From the NCBI GenBank assembly GCA_030248215.1, contig JASANG010003398.1, positions 34,563-98,562 on the forward strand: 64,000 bases of DNA, read 5' to 3'. Below, piece by piece: positions 1 to 9,459 of this stretch. A program made the translations under genes and the position numbers. The notes beneath the pieces were generated by a model, which saw only the letters and a program-made list of their open reading frames with translations, did not search any database and had not been told where the DNA came from. Position 1 is the first letter of the stretch, and every line of letters starts with the position of its first letter. Source of the stretch: Enoplolaimus lenunculus. Its lineage: Eukaryota > Nematoda > Enoplea > Enoplida > Thoracostomopsidae.

Positions 1-124
1 ATACAAAAATGAGTTCTTAAGCGTAAGTCTAAGCCTAAGCGTAAGCAAAAAAAGTAATCTAGAATCTAAACCTACTATTTTGTAGACCCACCATGAACCT
101 GGACGCCCCTTAAAGTATCATGGA
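1..124. mobile_element. TTAGGC-core GGCC MITE, cut by window edge
   Basis: The right part of family T1: CCTAAGC units, then GTAGACCCACC and GACGCCCCTTAAAGTA. The left end lies outside the window. Confidence 0.7.
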
Positions 125-169
125 CCCTTCATTCTATAAAGGTTTATGTGAGATTGATAGTAACGAAAT

Positions 170-566
170 TAGGGATGTGCCGATACCAAAACTTTTTACC
201 GATATCGATGCTGATGCCGGTTCCAATACTCGATGCTTCAGGAACGTTTACGAATTAGGATACAACGTTACGTCGTTAAAAATGCGAAAACTTAAACCTT
301 AACAGCCATAAAGGATTATAATTTTATGAGAAGGACTCATTTCAATTAATATTTTCAATCACAAACGAAAGTGAAAGACCAGTTTCCCTGATCAGACGCA
401 CCGACATACGCCAACAAGTGAAATTCATAGCGTTCCTACTGAACTCTTATGTGCAAAATGTATCAGCAAAAAATTGGCAATTTTATGCAGCGCTGATGCG
501 ATGCCGATACTCACGAAAAGTGCTGATTATTACCGATGCCGATGCCGATTAACCGGTACATCCATA
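170..566. mobile_element. hAT-like MITE, TAGGGATG ends
   Basis: Begins TAGGGATGTGCCGATACC and ends GGTACATCCATA. A perfect 8-bp target duplication AACGAAAT flanks it (162-169 and 567-574). The interior repeats GATGCCGAT near both ends; no transposase. The ORF at 120-302 is part of it and is not a gene. Another copy is at 35004-35426. Confidence 0.85.
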
Positions 567-872
567 AACGAAATACGTTTGTTGCTAAAAAAGCCGTTGT
601 TGCACAGTTCGTAATACCAACACATACGAGTACCCCTACAACTCTAAAACGGCTGAATTTTACAAAATTAAGTCTCATGTTTAAGAACGTTTGAGAAAAA
701 ATGCAGCGGCGAAACAAATAAAAGCACATATATAAAAGGTTTTAGTCATGCAACTCGTTTAAATGATTTTCAATCAACCAGCTAACATCAGAAATTTCCC
801 AGCCATTTTTTGCAGAATCTATTACACTGTGGGTTACTTTTACCCCCACTGCATGTAGATCGTTGCAACAAG

Positions 873-1075
873 CAGTGGCAGATCCAGGATTTCAAAATGG
901 GGGGGGCAAAATTTCATGCGTAAAATAACAGGGCGGCCTATTATAAGCTGCTTATACTATTGTGTATAAAACATAGAAATAAACAGTGTAGAACAGCAAC
1001 TGACACTCAATATAATTTTTGTCGAGATGCTGTGGGGGTGGTCCGGCCGGGGTGCCCCCCATGGATCCGCAATTG
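873..1075. mobile_element. hAT-like MITE, CAGTGGC ends
   Basis: Starts CAGTGGCAGATCCAGG and ends GGATCCGCAATTG, with a perfect 8-bp duplication GCAACAAG at 865-872 and 1076-1083. G-rich then C-rich tracts lie inside each end. Overlapping ORFs at 960-1265 are artefacts. Confidence 0.85.
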
Positions 1076-1083
1076 GCAACAAG

Positions 1084-1436
1084 CTGGCTTTGAGCTATGC
1101 CATGACGCTTTATGTTACACAATTATCTGTTTCCTGGTATTTATCACTGACCATGCTCCTAAATGGCGGGCCCGTAGCCGAGGTGGGGGCAGAAGGGGGC
1201 TCAGCCTACCCTGGAAAATTTTTGGCCTCTCTATAAAATTTTCAACCTTGCCGGCAAGTCATTGAAAACCTTTTAATGCCCCTCCTGATAAGGTTTCAGC
1301 CCCCCTAGCAAGGTGAGCAGGACTACAGGCCTACTAAATGGGGGCTTATTAACCTTCTACGAATGCAAGCGAACCAGGGCTGTTGCTCCATTCGACTGCT
1401 GTGAATAGTGATAAGTTGGGCTCATGTAAACTATAT
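1084..1436. other. No gene; GC-rich repeat remnant
   Basis: Contains a run (1165-1330) resembling the interior of the CAGTGGC element family, with GGGGG and CCCCC tracts. No end or duplication could be defined. Confidence 0.3.
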
Positions 1437-1580
1437 GGGCCAGTCTACTAAGATTAAACGTAGTCCGATTTAATCATAAAGAATAATTTTAAGCCTAAAT
1501 ATAAGCTCGATCCTAAGCCTAAGGTTTCCAGTCTCTAAGTCTCGAGTCTCGGTATCTCCTAGTAGTGAGACCTCTAAACA
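1437..1580. repeat. TTAGGC-related remnant
   Basis: Starts GGGCCAGTCTACTAAG and holds CCTAAGCCTAAGG, TCTCTAAGTCTCGAG. A similar remnant occurs at 43261-43345. Degenerate relative of the GGCC/TTAGGC families. Confidence 0.4.
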
Positions 1581-1723
1581 AGGGTCAAAAAGCTGTAAAA
1601 GCGATCCCACGTCGATACTTTATTCTTGAAATTTAAAAAAAATGGTAAAATTGACATCTTGTGTTGAGTTTAAAAATGACCAACAGGCGCTGCTTAAACT
1701 TATTGGTCAAGTTTTGTTTCATA

Positions 1724-1943
1724 CACTGCAAAAAATGGTGAGTCAAATTGATTCTCTCCGAAATAGGCTTTTCCAGACTACACAAACTGAATCAAATTCG
1801 ACTCCGCCAGAGGCAAATTCGACTCACCGAGCGACTCAGTTAGTGGAATATTACTTTTGCGGAGTCGAAGTTTGACTCAGTTCGTGTAGTCCGGAAAAGC
1901 CTAATTTCGGAGAGAGTCAATTTGACTCGCCACTTTTGCAGTG
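1724..1943. mobile_element. Palindromic TA-flanked MITE, CACTGC ends
   Basis: Starts CACTGCAAAAAATGGTGAGT and its right end is the inverted copy, ending GCAGTG; TA lies on both sides. The whole element is nearly self-complementary and rich in GACTC/GAGTC. TA flanks suggest a Tc1/mariner-type origin. Related copies: 50251-50434 and 60820-60897. Confidence 0.75.
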
Positions 1944-2065
1944 TATAAATAAATTACATTCCATAGAATATTTGTCCTCTGTTCCGCTACAACAAGCTAT
2001 GGTTCTGTGGGCTAAGCCGCAGTGTATGTTTAACGTTTCTTGTGTTTTGAAAGCTATTAGAAATA

Positions 2066-2292
2066 GCGCCCATATTCTAAAATGCGTATAGCACCTATCA
2101 CCAGTTAGTAATGAGTTTTCAAACTAACGAACTGCTGCAATTGCAGATCTCAAAATTTACACCGAAGTAGAGTATATCGCATGCAATAAATGTCCTGAAT
2201 TTCAAACCTCACCATTCCCTGGTTTGAATGATACTGGACTTATCACCAACGGGTAATAGGTGCTACATACATTAGAGAATACGGGCGTAGAT
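2066..2292. repeat. Dispersed repeat, CGCCCATATTCT ends
   Basis: Starts GCGCCCATATTCTAAAATG and ends with the inverse (AGAGAATACGGGCG). Interior CACCTATCACC...GCAGATCTCAAA matches the repeat at 22401 and 39863. Inverted ends suggest another MITE family; no target duplication was identified. Confidence 0.55.
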
Positions 2293-2483
2293 TTCAACAA
2301 ATAACACAAAATCTAGTCTACTGTTTTGAAAGTAGCAGAAAAAAACCCAAGACATCGGATTGCCCTTCATTTAATATTAAACATCCGAGAATTTATAGTT
2401 CAAAATGAAAAATTGAACTCAACCATCAAGATGTTGTTATTTATTTCTGCATCAGTTTTTCATAGGCGCTGCTTCGATAATTG

Positions 2484-2614
2484 GGCCAATGTAAACAACA
2501 CTGGCGAAACAGTAGTATAAACCTATTCCTAACCTAAGCCAAGCTAAAAAGTCTAAATCTTATTCTATTCTAGTCGCACAGATCAACGTTCCGCCCCTGA
2601 TCTTCACATGGGCC
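2484..2614. mobile_element. TTAGGC-core GGCC MITE (family T2)
   Basis: GGCCAATGTAAACAAC to TCTTCACATGGGCC, flanked by a perfect 8-bp duplication GATAATTG (2476-2483, 2615-2622). A short core of CCTAAG variants. Confidence 0.85.
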
Positions 2615-2729
2615 GATAATTGAAACAAATTTAGTAAGCAAACACTAGATATAACTGCCGGACTTATTATAAGTAACTTCGAAATGGGTTTCTTGGAACT
2701 TCGATTTCTGTCATATTTAGTGTCGGTAT

Positions 2730-3152
2730 ACCACAATAGTGACCCGAATAAGAAGGGCGATAATAAGAGCGGGTGCCCATTATGAGTCCCAAGCAATCGC
2801 AGTCTGTACGCTTAATTCATCGTGGATAGAGTTCATAAGTTCTAATTAGAGTCCTTAAAGAGATCAAAGCATAACAATGGTTTTGACTGCCGAAATGTGT
2901 CGCAGATACTCAGACAGACCGCGGAAACTTCATGTGAAATCCAGAAAAAACATTAGTCGACGTGACAATCAACAGAAATTCTTCGGTCGAAGTCAATTCT
3001 GCCCAAAAGAAAAAATATATTAAAAAGCGTGTTGTATTCAACTAACTTGGTGTGAATTAATGAATAACAGTCCGGAAACCGAATACCAGAGGCAACCGTC
3101 TGGAGAGACAAAATTCATATCAACTCATTATCTTATTCTGGTCACTACAGTA
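2730..3152. mobile_element. TACTGTAGTGACCC-family element
   Basis: Left end CACAATAGTGACCCGAATAA, right end CTTATTCTGGTCACTACAGT. Interior includes GAGTCCGT...GTCCGGAAACCGAATA. Same family as 45003, 51082, 61244. Confidence 0.65.
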
Positions 3153-3314
3153 AAAAGTACTATATCAAAAAATAGCTATAAGAGCATGTCTAAACGTAAG
3201 CTTACATATAGTAGAATTCGGTCAAACGTTATATGCTTTAGATATTTTCGTTTTGCACCACTTTACTTTGAAGGTGCATACCGTTTTTTCACCGGACACT
3301 ATTAGATTAACCTA

Positions 3315-3432
3315 AATCTGTAGACTAATTTATTGCTTAGACTTAGGCTTACGAATAGTATTACCTCTAAAGCTTAGCCTTATGCTTAGGCTTAGGCTTG
3401 GGTTCAAGTTTAGGTTTAGGTTTTAGCTTAGG
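3315..3432. repeat. TTAGGC-rich remnant
   Basis: Several blocks such as CTTAGGCTTAGGCTTGGG and AGGTTTAGGTTTTAGC without recognisable ends; a degraded T1/T2 core. Confidence 0.5.
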
Positions 3433-4150
3433 AATTCGCTTCGGCTACTGTTACGTTGCTCAAAGTATCACTTGTCGCTTGTATCTTTAAAAATAACTTC
3501 AAACAACGCACATTAAGCAAAGCACGAAAATAAGCGATTCCTGGTATTTTAAGAATGTATTGTAATACAATGATAAAGTCCATAACAACACTTCTGAACA
3601 CACCACCCCACAGGCCCAAGATCTGCAAATTATTTGCTGTATTAAATTGGACGAAACGCAAAATGCTTCGAACATATATAACTTGCATAAAATTTTGCAC
3701 AATTTGGTATTAAACTCAGAGTCAAGTGAACAACTGCACACTGGTAGAGAATATTAAACACCAGAGAAATATGCCAACAGATGAGGTTGGTTCAAGCTTA
3801 CAATTTGGTTGCAGGTTTTATTGAGTAATATTTGTTTCGCATCCACTGATAAGAATAATACAAAACACTGGTCTGATCTGCAGAAATTTCGTTTATGTAT
3901 CAGGGTGTGATTGCTGCGGACGCACAAGTTGCATTTATTTGCAGTTTGTGCAGTTATTTGTGGTTTGCAACATATGTACAAATATGTAGCTATAGAATAC
4001 AAATATATGTGACGAAAAGACTGAATTTTCCAGAAACGCATTTGGAACAAAATGACCTGTTCAATAGGCTTAAACTCAGTGGTGAACTGTGAAATATTGA
4101 CGCGTAATGTTTTAATGTGGACAACAGCTACTAAGGTTCATAAGACATGT
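3433..4150. other. Intergenic, nothing recognised
   Basis: Short ORFs on both strands (up to 98 codons) have no motif, splice context or recognisable protein. Confidence 0.4.
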
Positions 4151-4350
4151 GGCCAATGTCACTTTAAGATACGTAACGGTAGATTAAGCATATTGCTAAG
4201 CATAAGCCTAAACCGAAGCGTTGCAAAAATGTATTCCTAAGCCTAAGCCTAAGCTAAGCCTAAGCCAAAGCAAAAATGTAATATAGAATCTAATTCTACG
4301 CTTTTATAGACCCACCGAAAACCTGGACGCCCTTTAAAGTAACATGAGCC
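4151..4350. mobile_element. TTAGGC-core GGCC MITE (family T1)
   Basis: GGCCAATGTCACTTTAAG to CTTTAAAGTAACATGAGCC with two CCTAAG blocks separated by GCGTTGCAAAAATG. No clear target duplication. Confidence 0.75.
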
Positions 4351-4680
4351 AAGATTGAAGGGTAAACGGTGCTCAGCTATTGCTTACACTTTTCAATACA
4401 CAAAACGCTTTTTAATATTAAATATATTAACTAAATAGTGTTTTTCTAAATATATGAAGACGTTTTAAGCCAAAGAGTACCGTAAACTGGTTACTTAACT
4501 AGAAAAATACTGAGCCAAAAATTATTTGAAATTTAGTTTTATGACAAAAACTATTTTGTATAAAAACAAGCCACAAGTGGAAATATTTAATCTCAACGCT
4601 GTTCTTAAGTTCAAAACTTATATAATACATTTTTGCAATAATTGTAAATCTGTGAGCGTAATACTTTTTCTAGCACAAGC

Positions 4681-4876
4681 GGCCAATGTTACTTTAAGGG
4701 CGTAACAGTAGATTAAGCGTATTCCTAAGCCTAAGCCTAAGCGTTGCAAAAACGAGTTCCTAAGCCTAAGCCTAAGCTTAATCATAAGCCTAAGCAAAAA
4801 AATGTAATCTAGAGTCTAAACCTACTCTTTTGTAGACCCACCATAAACCTGGACGCCCCTTAAAGTAACATGGGCT
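4681..4876. mobile_element. TTAGGC-core GGCC MITE (family T1)
   Basis: GGCCAATGTTACTTTAAGGG to TAAAGTAACATGGGCT. Flanks GCACAAGC and GCACCAGC match at 7 of 8 bases. The core has two blocks of CCTAAG units. Confidence 0.8.
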
Positions 4877-4916
4877 GCACCAGCTGTGCAGTATAACAAT
4901 TTTCAACCTTGATGAT

Positions 4917-5003
4917 GGCAAATAGTAAATACCTGATGCGAAATAGTAAATACCTGAAGCCAAATAGTAAAAATACCTGATGCCAAATAGTAAATACCTG
5001 ATC
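4917..5003. repeat. Four-copy ~21-bp minisatellite
   Basis: Tandem copies of CAAATAGTAAATACCTGATG with small variants; one copy has two extra A. Confidence 0.85.
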
Positions 5004-6117
5004 TATACTGTCTCCGACCGTTCACCGCATACGGTTCATAACGTAGAAGACTACGTCCAAGAGTATTGGCTGAAAAACTCTACTCTGTAGAAGTTTCAGA
5101 AACTTAAAATGGCGACAGTGTTGCTTTCTCAGCAATCAAACAACATCCAGAGGGTCGGAGCAGCACAAGTGTGTGTCTGTGTGCCTCACAAACAAATTTC
5201 GCAACAATGGTTTTATAGTTATGCAACCTAACAGGCAAAAATTATGGCAACTTTCACCAGATTCTATATTACCAACGGCCAGTGTTCTTTGGTGCGTAAC
5301 CAAACCGTTATCAGTGGTAAGTGTAAAATTTTTGTTGCACCAGGTGCAGCCGTCTTGGGTTTGTACAAAAATAAATATGCCAAGACGTTTATTATGGGTG
5401 GTATGATTTAGCAAACCTACAAGCATATATTGCAACCACTTGTACGAAACGTATCTTGTTATAGATGTGTAAATTCAAACAGGTTCAGCAACACAGTTTC
5501 AAACGCATCTTCATTCCTCGCTTTAAATATTTAAAATTCTGAAAGCTGCAATACAACTTGGTTCAAATAATGAAACGTATACGTCTACATTTTGTGTAAA
5601 ATTTTGGCAAAATAAAACAACGGTGAACTCCCACAACAAAAAAGGTTGGTATATAATATTATGTTTTTGGTATTCGTACATACCTCACATACAACGGAAT
5701 TTTTAAAATCAGCTTTAAAATAGCAAAAAATTGACCGCTGAAAATAAAAAACCCGAAATATATGCAAAATGATGCAGCGAACCTTGGAGCGTAAAATGGT
5801 AAAATTACAAGGCTTATCCTCGACGTATATTAAAACGTATATTATTTTTCAGGAGCTGCAAGCTAAACCGTACAGCTGAGGTATAAATGAACCGATGGAG
5901 AACAAAAAAACTGCACAGTTTTATGACAAAATATGCTTTTCTGGCGTTAAACATTTAGGGAACCGGAATTATTCCTGTTCCGGTATAAAAATCGGCGATA
6001 TTATAAGTAGAATTGTAAATTAGGGAGCTTATCTTATATATTTTACAAAAAAATTTCGTGCTTTGGTATTATGTGTGTCTCCGGCATTATAGTTGTTGTT
6101 GTTGTGGTACCGGATGT
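5004..6117. other. Intergenic, no gene recognised
   Basis: ORFs at 5136-5435 (minus) and 5173-5406 (plus) overlap on opposite strands and match nothing known to me. Around 5960-5990 a CCGGAA/TTCCGG inverted pair recalls the CCGGAA elements. Confidence 0.35.
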
Positions 6118-6119
6118 GT

Positions 6120-6193
6120 GGCTCTGGACCTCAACCGCATTGCGGACACCCAGTTGTGGGTGTCGGCGAAAATGCAAATGAGGTCGAGATGCC
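6120..6193. other. 74-nt miRNA-precursor-like hairpin
   Basis: Stem read directly: 6120-6133 pairs with 6179-6193 (one bulge, one mismatch), 6137-6141 with 6171-6175 across a 3x3 internal loop, and GACACCCA (6145-6152) with TGGGTGTC (6157-6164) around the loop GTTG. Size suits a pre-miRNA or a structured RNA domain. Expression is unknown and the strand cannot be fixed. Confidence 0.5.
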
Positions 6194-6419
6194 GATATGG
6201 GTAGCCAGGACCGGAATCAGTCTTGGTTTTGGAATTGGTGAACTCGGTTGCTTATTTTTTTGGCTGGCTGTGAACAGATTCGTACGTTATTTTCTGGAAT
6301 TTTGGTTTTGCGTTGGCAGTGGAAGTTTTAGTAAGTAAGGTCGAGTTGATTTAAATTAAGAATTGTCACGGTGGCATAAGCATGTGAAGGAAACTACGGC
6401 AGATTGGTATAATCGGTGT

Positions 6420-6457
6420 TGCGCAGGGCGCAGAATTTACCCAGTATCGGATACTGG
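6420..6457. repeat. Two short perfect hairpins
   Basis: TGCGC-AGG-GCGCA (6420-6432) and CCAGTATC-G-GATACTGG (6441-6457). They sit between the large hairpin and the four-hairpin array. Confidence 0.6.
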
Positions 6458-6511
6458 TGTCATGTGCTAAAGGAACTTGGGGTATCAAAGGAAACCTGGG
6501 AAAAAGTAGTC

Positions 6512-6656
6512 TAATAAATCTAACGGGGTTAGATTTATTATTCTACAACGGCTGGGCCAAATCTAACGGGGTTAGATTGGTCGGAAATTTGGTGTAACTC
6601 TAACGGGGTTAGAGTACACGGTTTAACGGGGTGTAATTCTAACGGGGTTAGAATTG
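6512..6656. repeat. Array of four GGG-loop hairpins with covarying stems
   Basis: Each unit has TCTAAC-GGG-GTTAGA in the middle. Outer stems differ but stay complementary: TAATAAATCTAAC (13 bp, 6512-6540), CCA(A)ATCTAAC (6558-6580), GTGTA(A)CTCTAAC (6592-6617) and GTGTAATTCTAAC (13 bp with one G-T pair, to about 6656). Two units carry one bulged A. Confidence 0.85.
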
Positions 6657-7056
6657 CACGGATTCTGGAAAACGGCAAAAGTATTGGGTACGGTAAAGCC
6701 AGTGGCTGGATTAAATCAGATTCAGACGTCGGCTTTAAGGATTCCGGCTCGGGTTGCCAGTTAAATTGCATAACCTGTAATTTGCTGGTATTAAATCTTG
6801 AATATTTGGTGTCATACGGGTTTCGGGTTGGGATTTATAATAAACATTTACCGGCCGCGTTTTACTAAATCAGAGCGATACGCATACATCGAGGAAAGAA
6901 CTATACAGGCGATACAGGATACAGGCTTAAGGCAAAATCACGAACTTCTCACAGTAGGGACCTTACCATTTTATCACAATAAAATTTCTGATGAGGCGTA
7001 CACCCCTCCCATCTGGGTCCGCTAGTGCTAGTAATTAATATGTATATAACTCACGT

Positions 7057-7400
7057 GGCCAATGTTATACTTTAAAGACCGTCCCATTTTTCCGGGACAG
7101 AAATGTCCAGGAGTACCCGTCCCATTTTCCCGGGACAGCAATGTACCAGGAGTACATTCAAAAAATATAATTGGGGACAGCGGGACAGTTGGGACAAATG
7201 AGACAATGGGACAGATAGGGCAGTTGGGACAGCTGAAACAGATCGGAGAGTTGTTACACTTGGGACAAACGGGACAGATGGGTGAGTTGGGACAGATATA
7301 TATCTATTCTGCCTGTGCATATGTAAACAGGAGCGCATTGTGCACTCCGGGTATATTGGTATCCCGGGAAATTGGGACGGCCTTTATAGTAACATGGGCC
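7057..7400. mobile_element. GGCC MITE with GGGACAG minisatellite core
   Basis: Outer ends match family T1 (GGCCAATGTTATACTTTAAA ... TATAGTAACATGGGCC), with flanks ACTCACGT and ACTGACGT (7 of 8). The core is GGGACAG-type tandem units instead of TTAGGC, with CCCGGGACAG and TCCCGGGAAA near the ends. ORFs across it are repeat artefacts. Confidence 0.8.
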
Positions 7401-8078
7401 ACTGACGTCTTACTCAAAATTCTAAATCATCACGGAATTAAGCATGAATGTGGTTCAATATTTTAACTCAGGTTTGAATACAGAATTTCTTTTCGTCAGC
7501 TCCAGCTACTTTAATGGTGAAACAAAGCAAATTATTCCAAAAAAATATTTACACAATAGCATTTCTGATAATCCGATAAGCGTTTGTTTTCGGATACATA
7601 TCCGGATATTTTTCGTATCCGGATATATAGTGTCAATCTATACTTTATTACAAGTCCGTAACTCAAGTGATATTCGCATACAAACAGCCATATGTCACAT
7701 GTGATATCGACTATTCCAATATTCTACCAAATATCACATGATATAGCACAGATCGATATAATTGTGCACACTAATAAAATGCTGAAAAACTAGATATTCC
7801 GGCTAGTTTACCACAACCTTGCTGACATTTTCAAACATGTCATATGATATTGGCAGACAATATTTGGAATATGATGACATTGCACTACAAACAGTGAATT
7901 TCATATCAAGATAGCAGACAATTCAAATTTTTTGAATTTGATAGCGGATCAACGTGCAGACAAAATGTTACCCACTATTGTAGGGGGTACAAAACGTGTT
8001 ACACGTTGCCCCAGTTCTATCGTGAACCCCGCATTAGGCTATACAGCAACAAGTTTTGGTGTTAAGCATAGATTATAC
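7401..8078. other. Intergenic, nothing recognised
   Basis: AT-rich, with several ATATCACATGATAT-like palindromes around 7690-7745 but no gene or repeat end. Confidence 0.35.
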
Positions 8079-8250
8079 GGCCAATATTAGGTACTTTAAG
8101 GGACGTCCAGCTTTCTGGTGGGTCTATAAAACAGTGGGTTTAGATTCTAGATTACATTTTTTTGCTTAGGTTTAGGAACACATTTTTGCAACGCTTTAGG
8201 CTTAGGAATATGCTTAATCTACTGCTACGCCCCTTAAAGTAACATTGGTC
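8079..8250. mobile_element. TTAGGC-core GGCC MITE (family T1)
   Basis: GGCCAATATTAGGTACTTTA to CCCCTTAAAGTAACATTGGTC; flanks GATTATAC and GATTAGAT match at 6 of 8. A short TTAGG core. Confidence 0.75.
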
Positions 8251-9075
8251 GATTAGATCGTAGGTTGAGGCTTTGAGAATATGCTTTGGTTTAAATATAG
8301 ATTAAATCTTATGTGAAACAACACTGAACAAATCGTAAACAGCCTTACTGGGTTACAGGGTACAACTGGAGGAGCGTAAGCCGAACGAGTTAAAAACACA
8401 TTACAGATATTTGCTCCAAACAATATTTCGTGTACCTAATTTGCCTCGCCAGCAACTTCGTCTCCGGCAAGTTTTGTTAATCTTAGACTCCGGTATAATA
8501 ATCAGTGAAAATGTTACCGAATAGTCTAGTATTTCCAACATGTCCCAAGCTGCCTCAGTTATAACGTGAACCTCGCAGTCCACGACCAAAAGTTATGCAG
8601 GCAACCAACCTCACAAATCTTTAGTCTGCCTTCAAGCATAACTCTTATTTCGCTCAAAATTACAAACCTAAATTTATTATAACCGTTACCGATAGTACAT
8701 ATACAGAGGACGGTGTTGCTAATACAATGAATACATCAACACTTAGTCGGGTTGTTGCCAGAGTAGAGTGAAACGAGCAATGATCAAAATGACGGAAACG
8801 GTAGGCGGATACTAAGAAATAAAGATAAGCATTTTAGCAATTTTTATGTTGATTTCCATTTTATGATGTTAGTAACCTATCTTCTAGCACAGCTTCACAC
8901 CGAATTCAGCAAACGTGGACAAGAAAAATTCGACGAAAATAAAAATGTCAGAAATTCGGCGTAACGCAAGATATTTTCAATTTACTTTTATTCACTGTAC
9001 AATAAAAAACTGTAGTTCCTTGCTGAAATGTTGCCAAAAACCATTTAAAACTACGAAACGAACATACAGCATAGG

Positions 9076-9459
9076 CAGGGTGCAACCGGAAATGCAATTT
9101 ACTGGAACCGGAATTTGAAAAAAATATCGGAAACAGAACCGGAAAATGAAAAATGCATGCCATGGAAAAATTCATTTTATTTTCTTTTTTGCAATATTAT
9201 TGGTGAAATAACCCTAGTCGGAGATAGGTGTTCACTTTATCTGCTGTATTTTAATTTCATACTCAACAGAAGCCAAATCTACCTTCGACGGTTTATTTTT
9301 GACGATTCTCAAGGTTTATATACTATACTAATGAAATCTATTTAATTTTTGGCGTCATTTTTTTAGTAAAAAATCTTAATTTCCACCGACCAAAATTTAA
9401 TACCGGAATTTTTAATCCTGGTAAAAATTTATCGGAACCGGAATTCCGGTTGCACACTG
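9076..9459. mobile_element. CCGGAA-rich hAT-like MITE, CAGGGTGCAACC ends
   Basis: CAGGGTGCAACCGGAAATGC to GAATTCCGGTTGCACACTG. Same interior as copies at 12236, 25941, 31738 and 38564 (GAAATAACC...AGTCG). ORFs at 9115-9345 belong to it. Confidence 0.8.
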
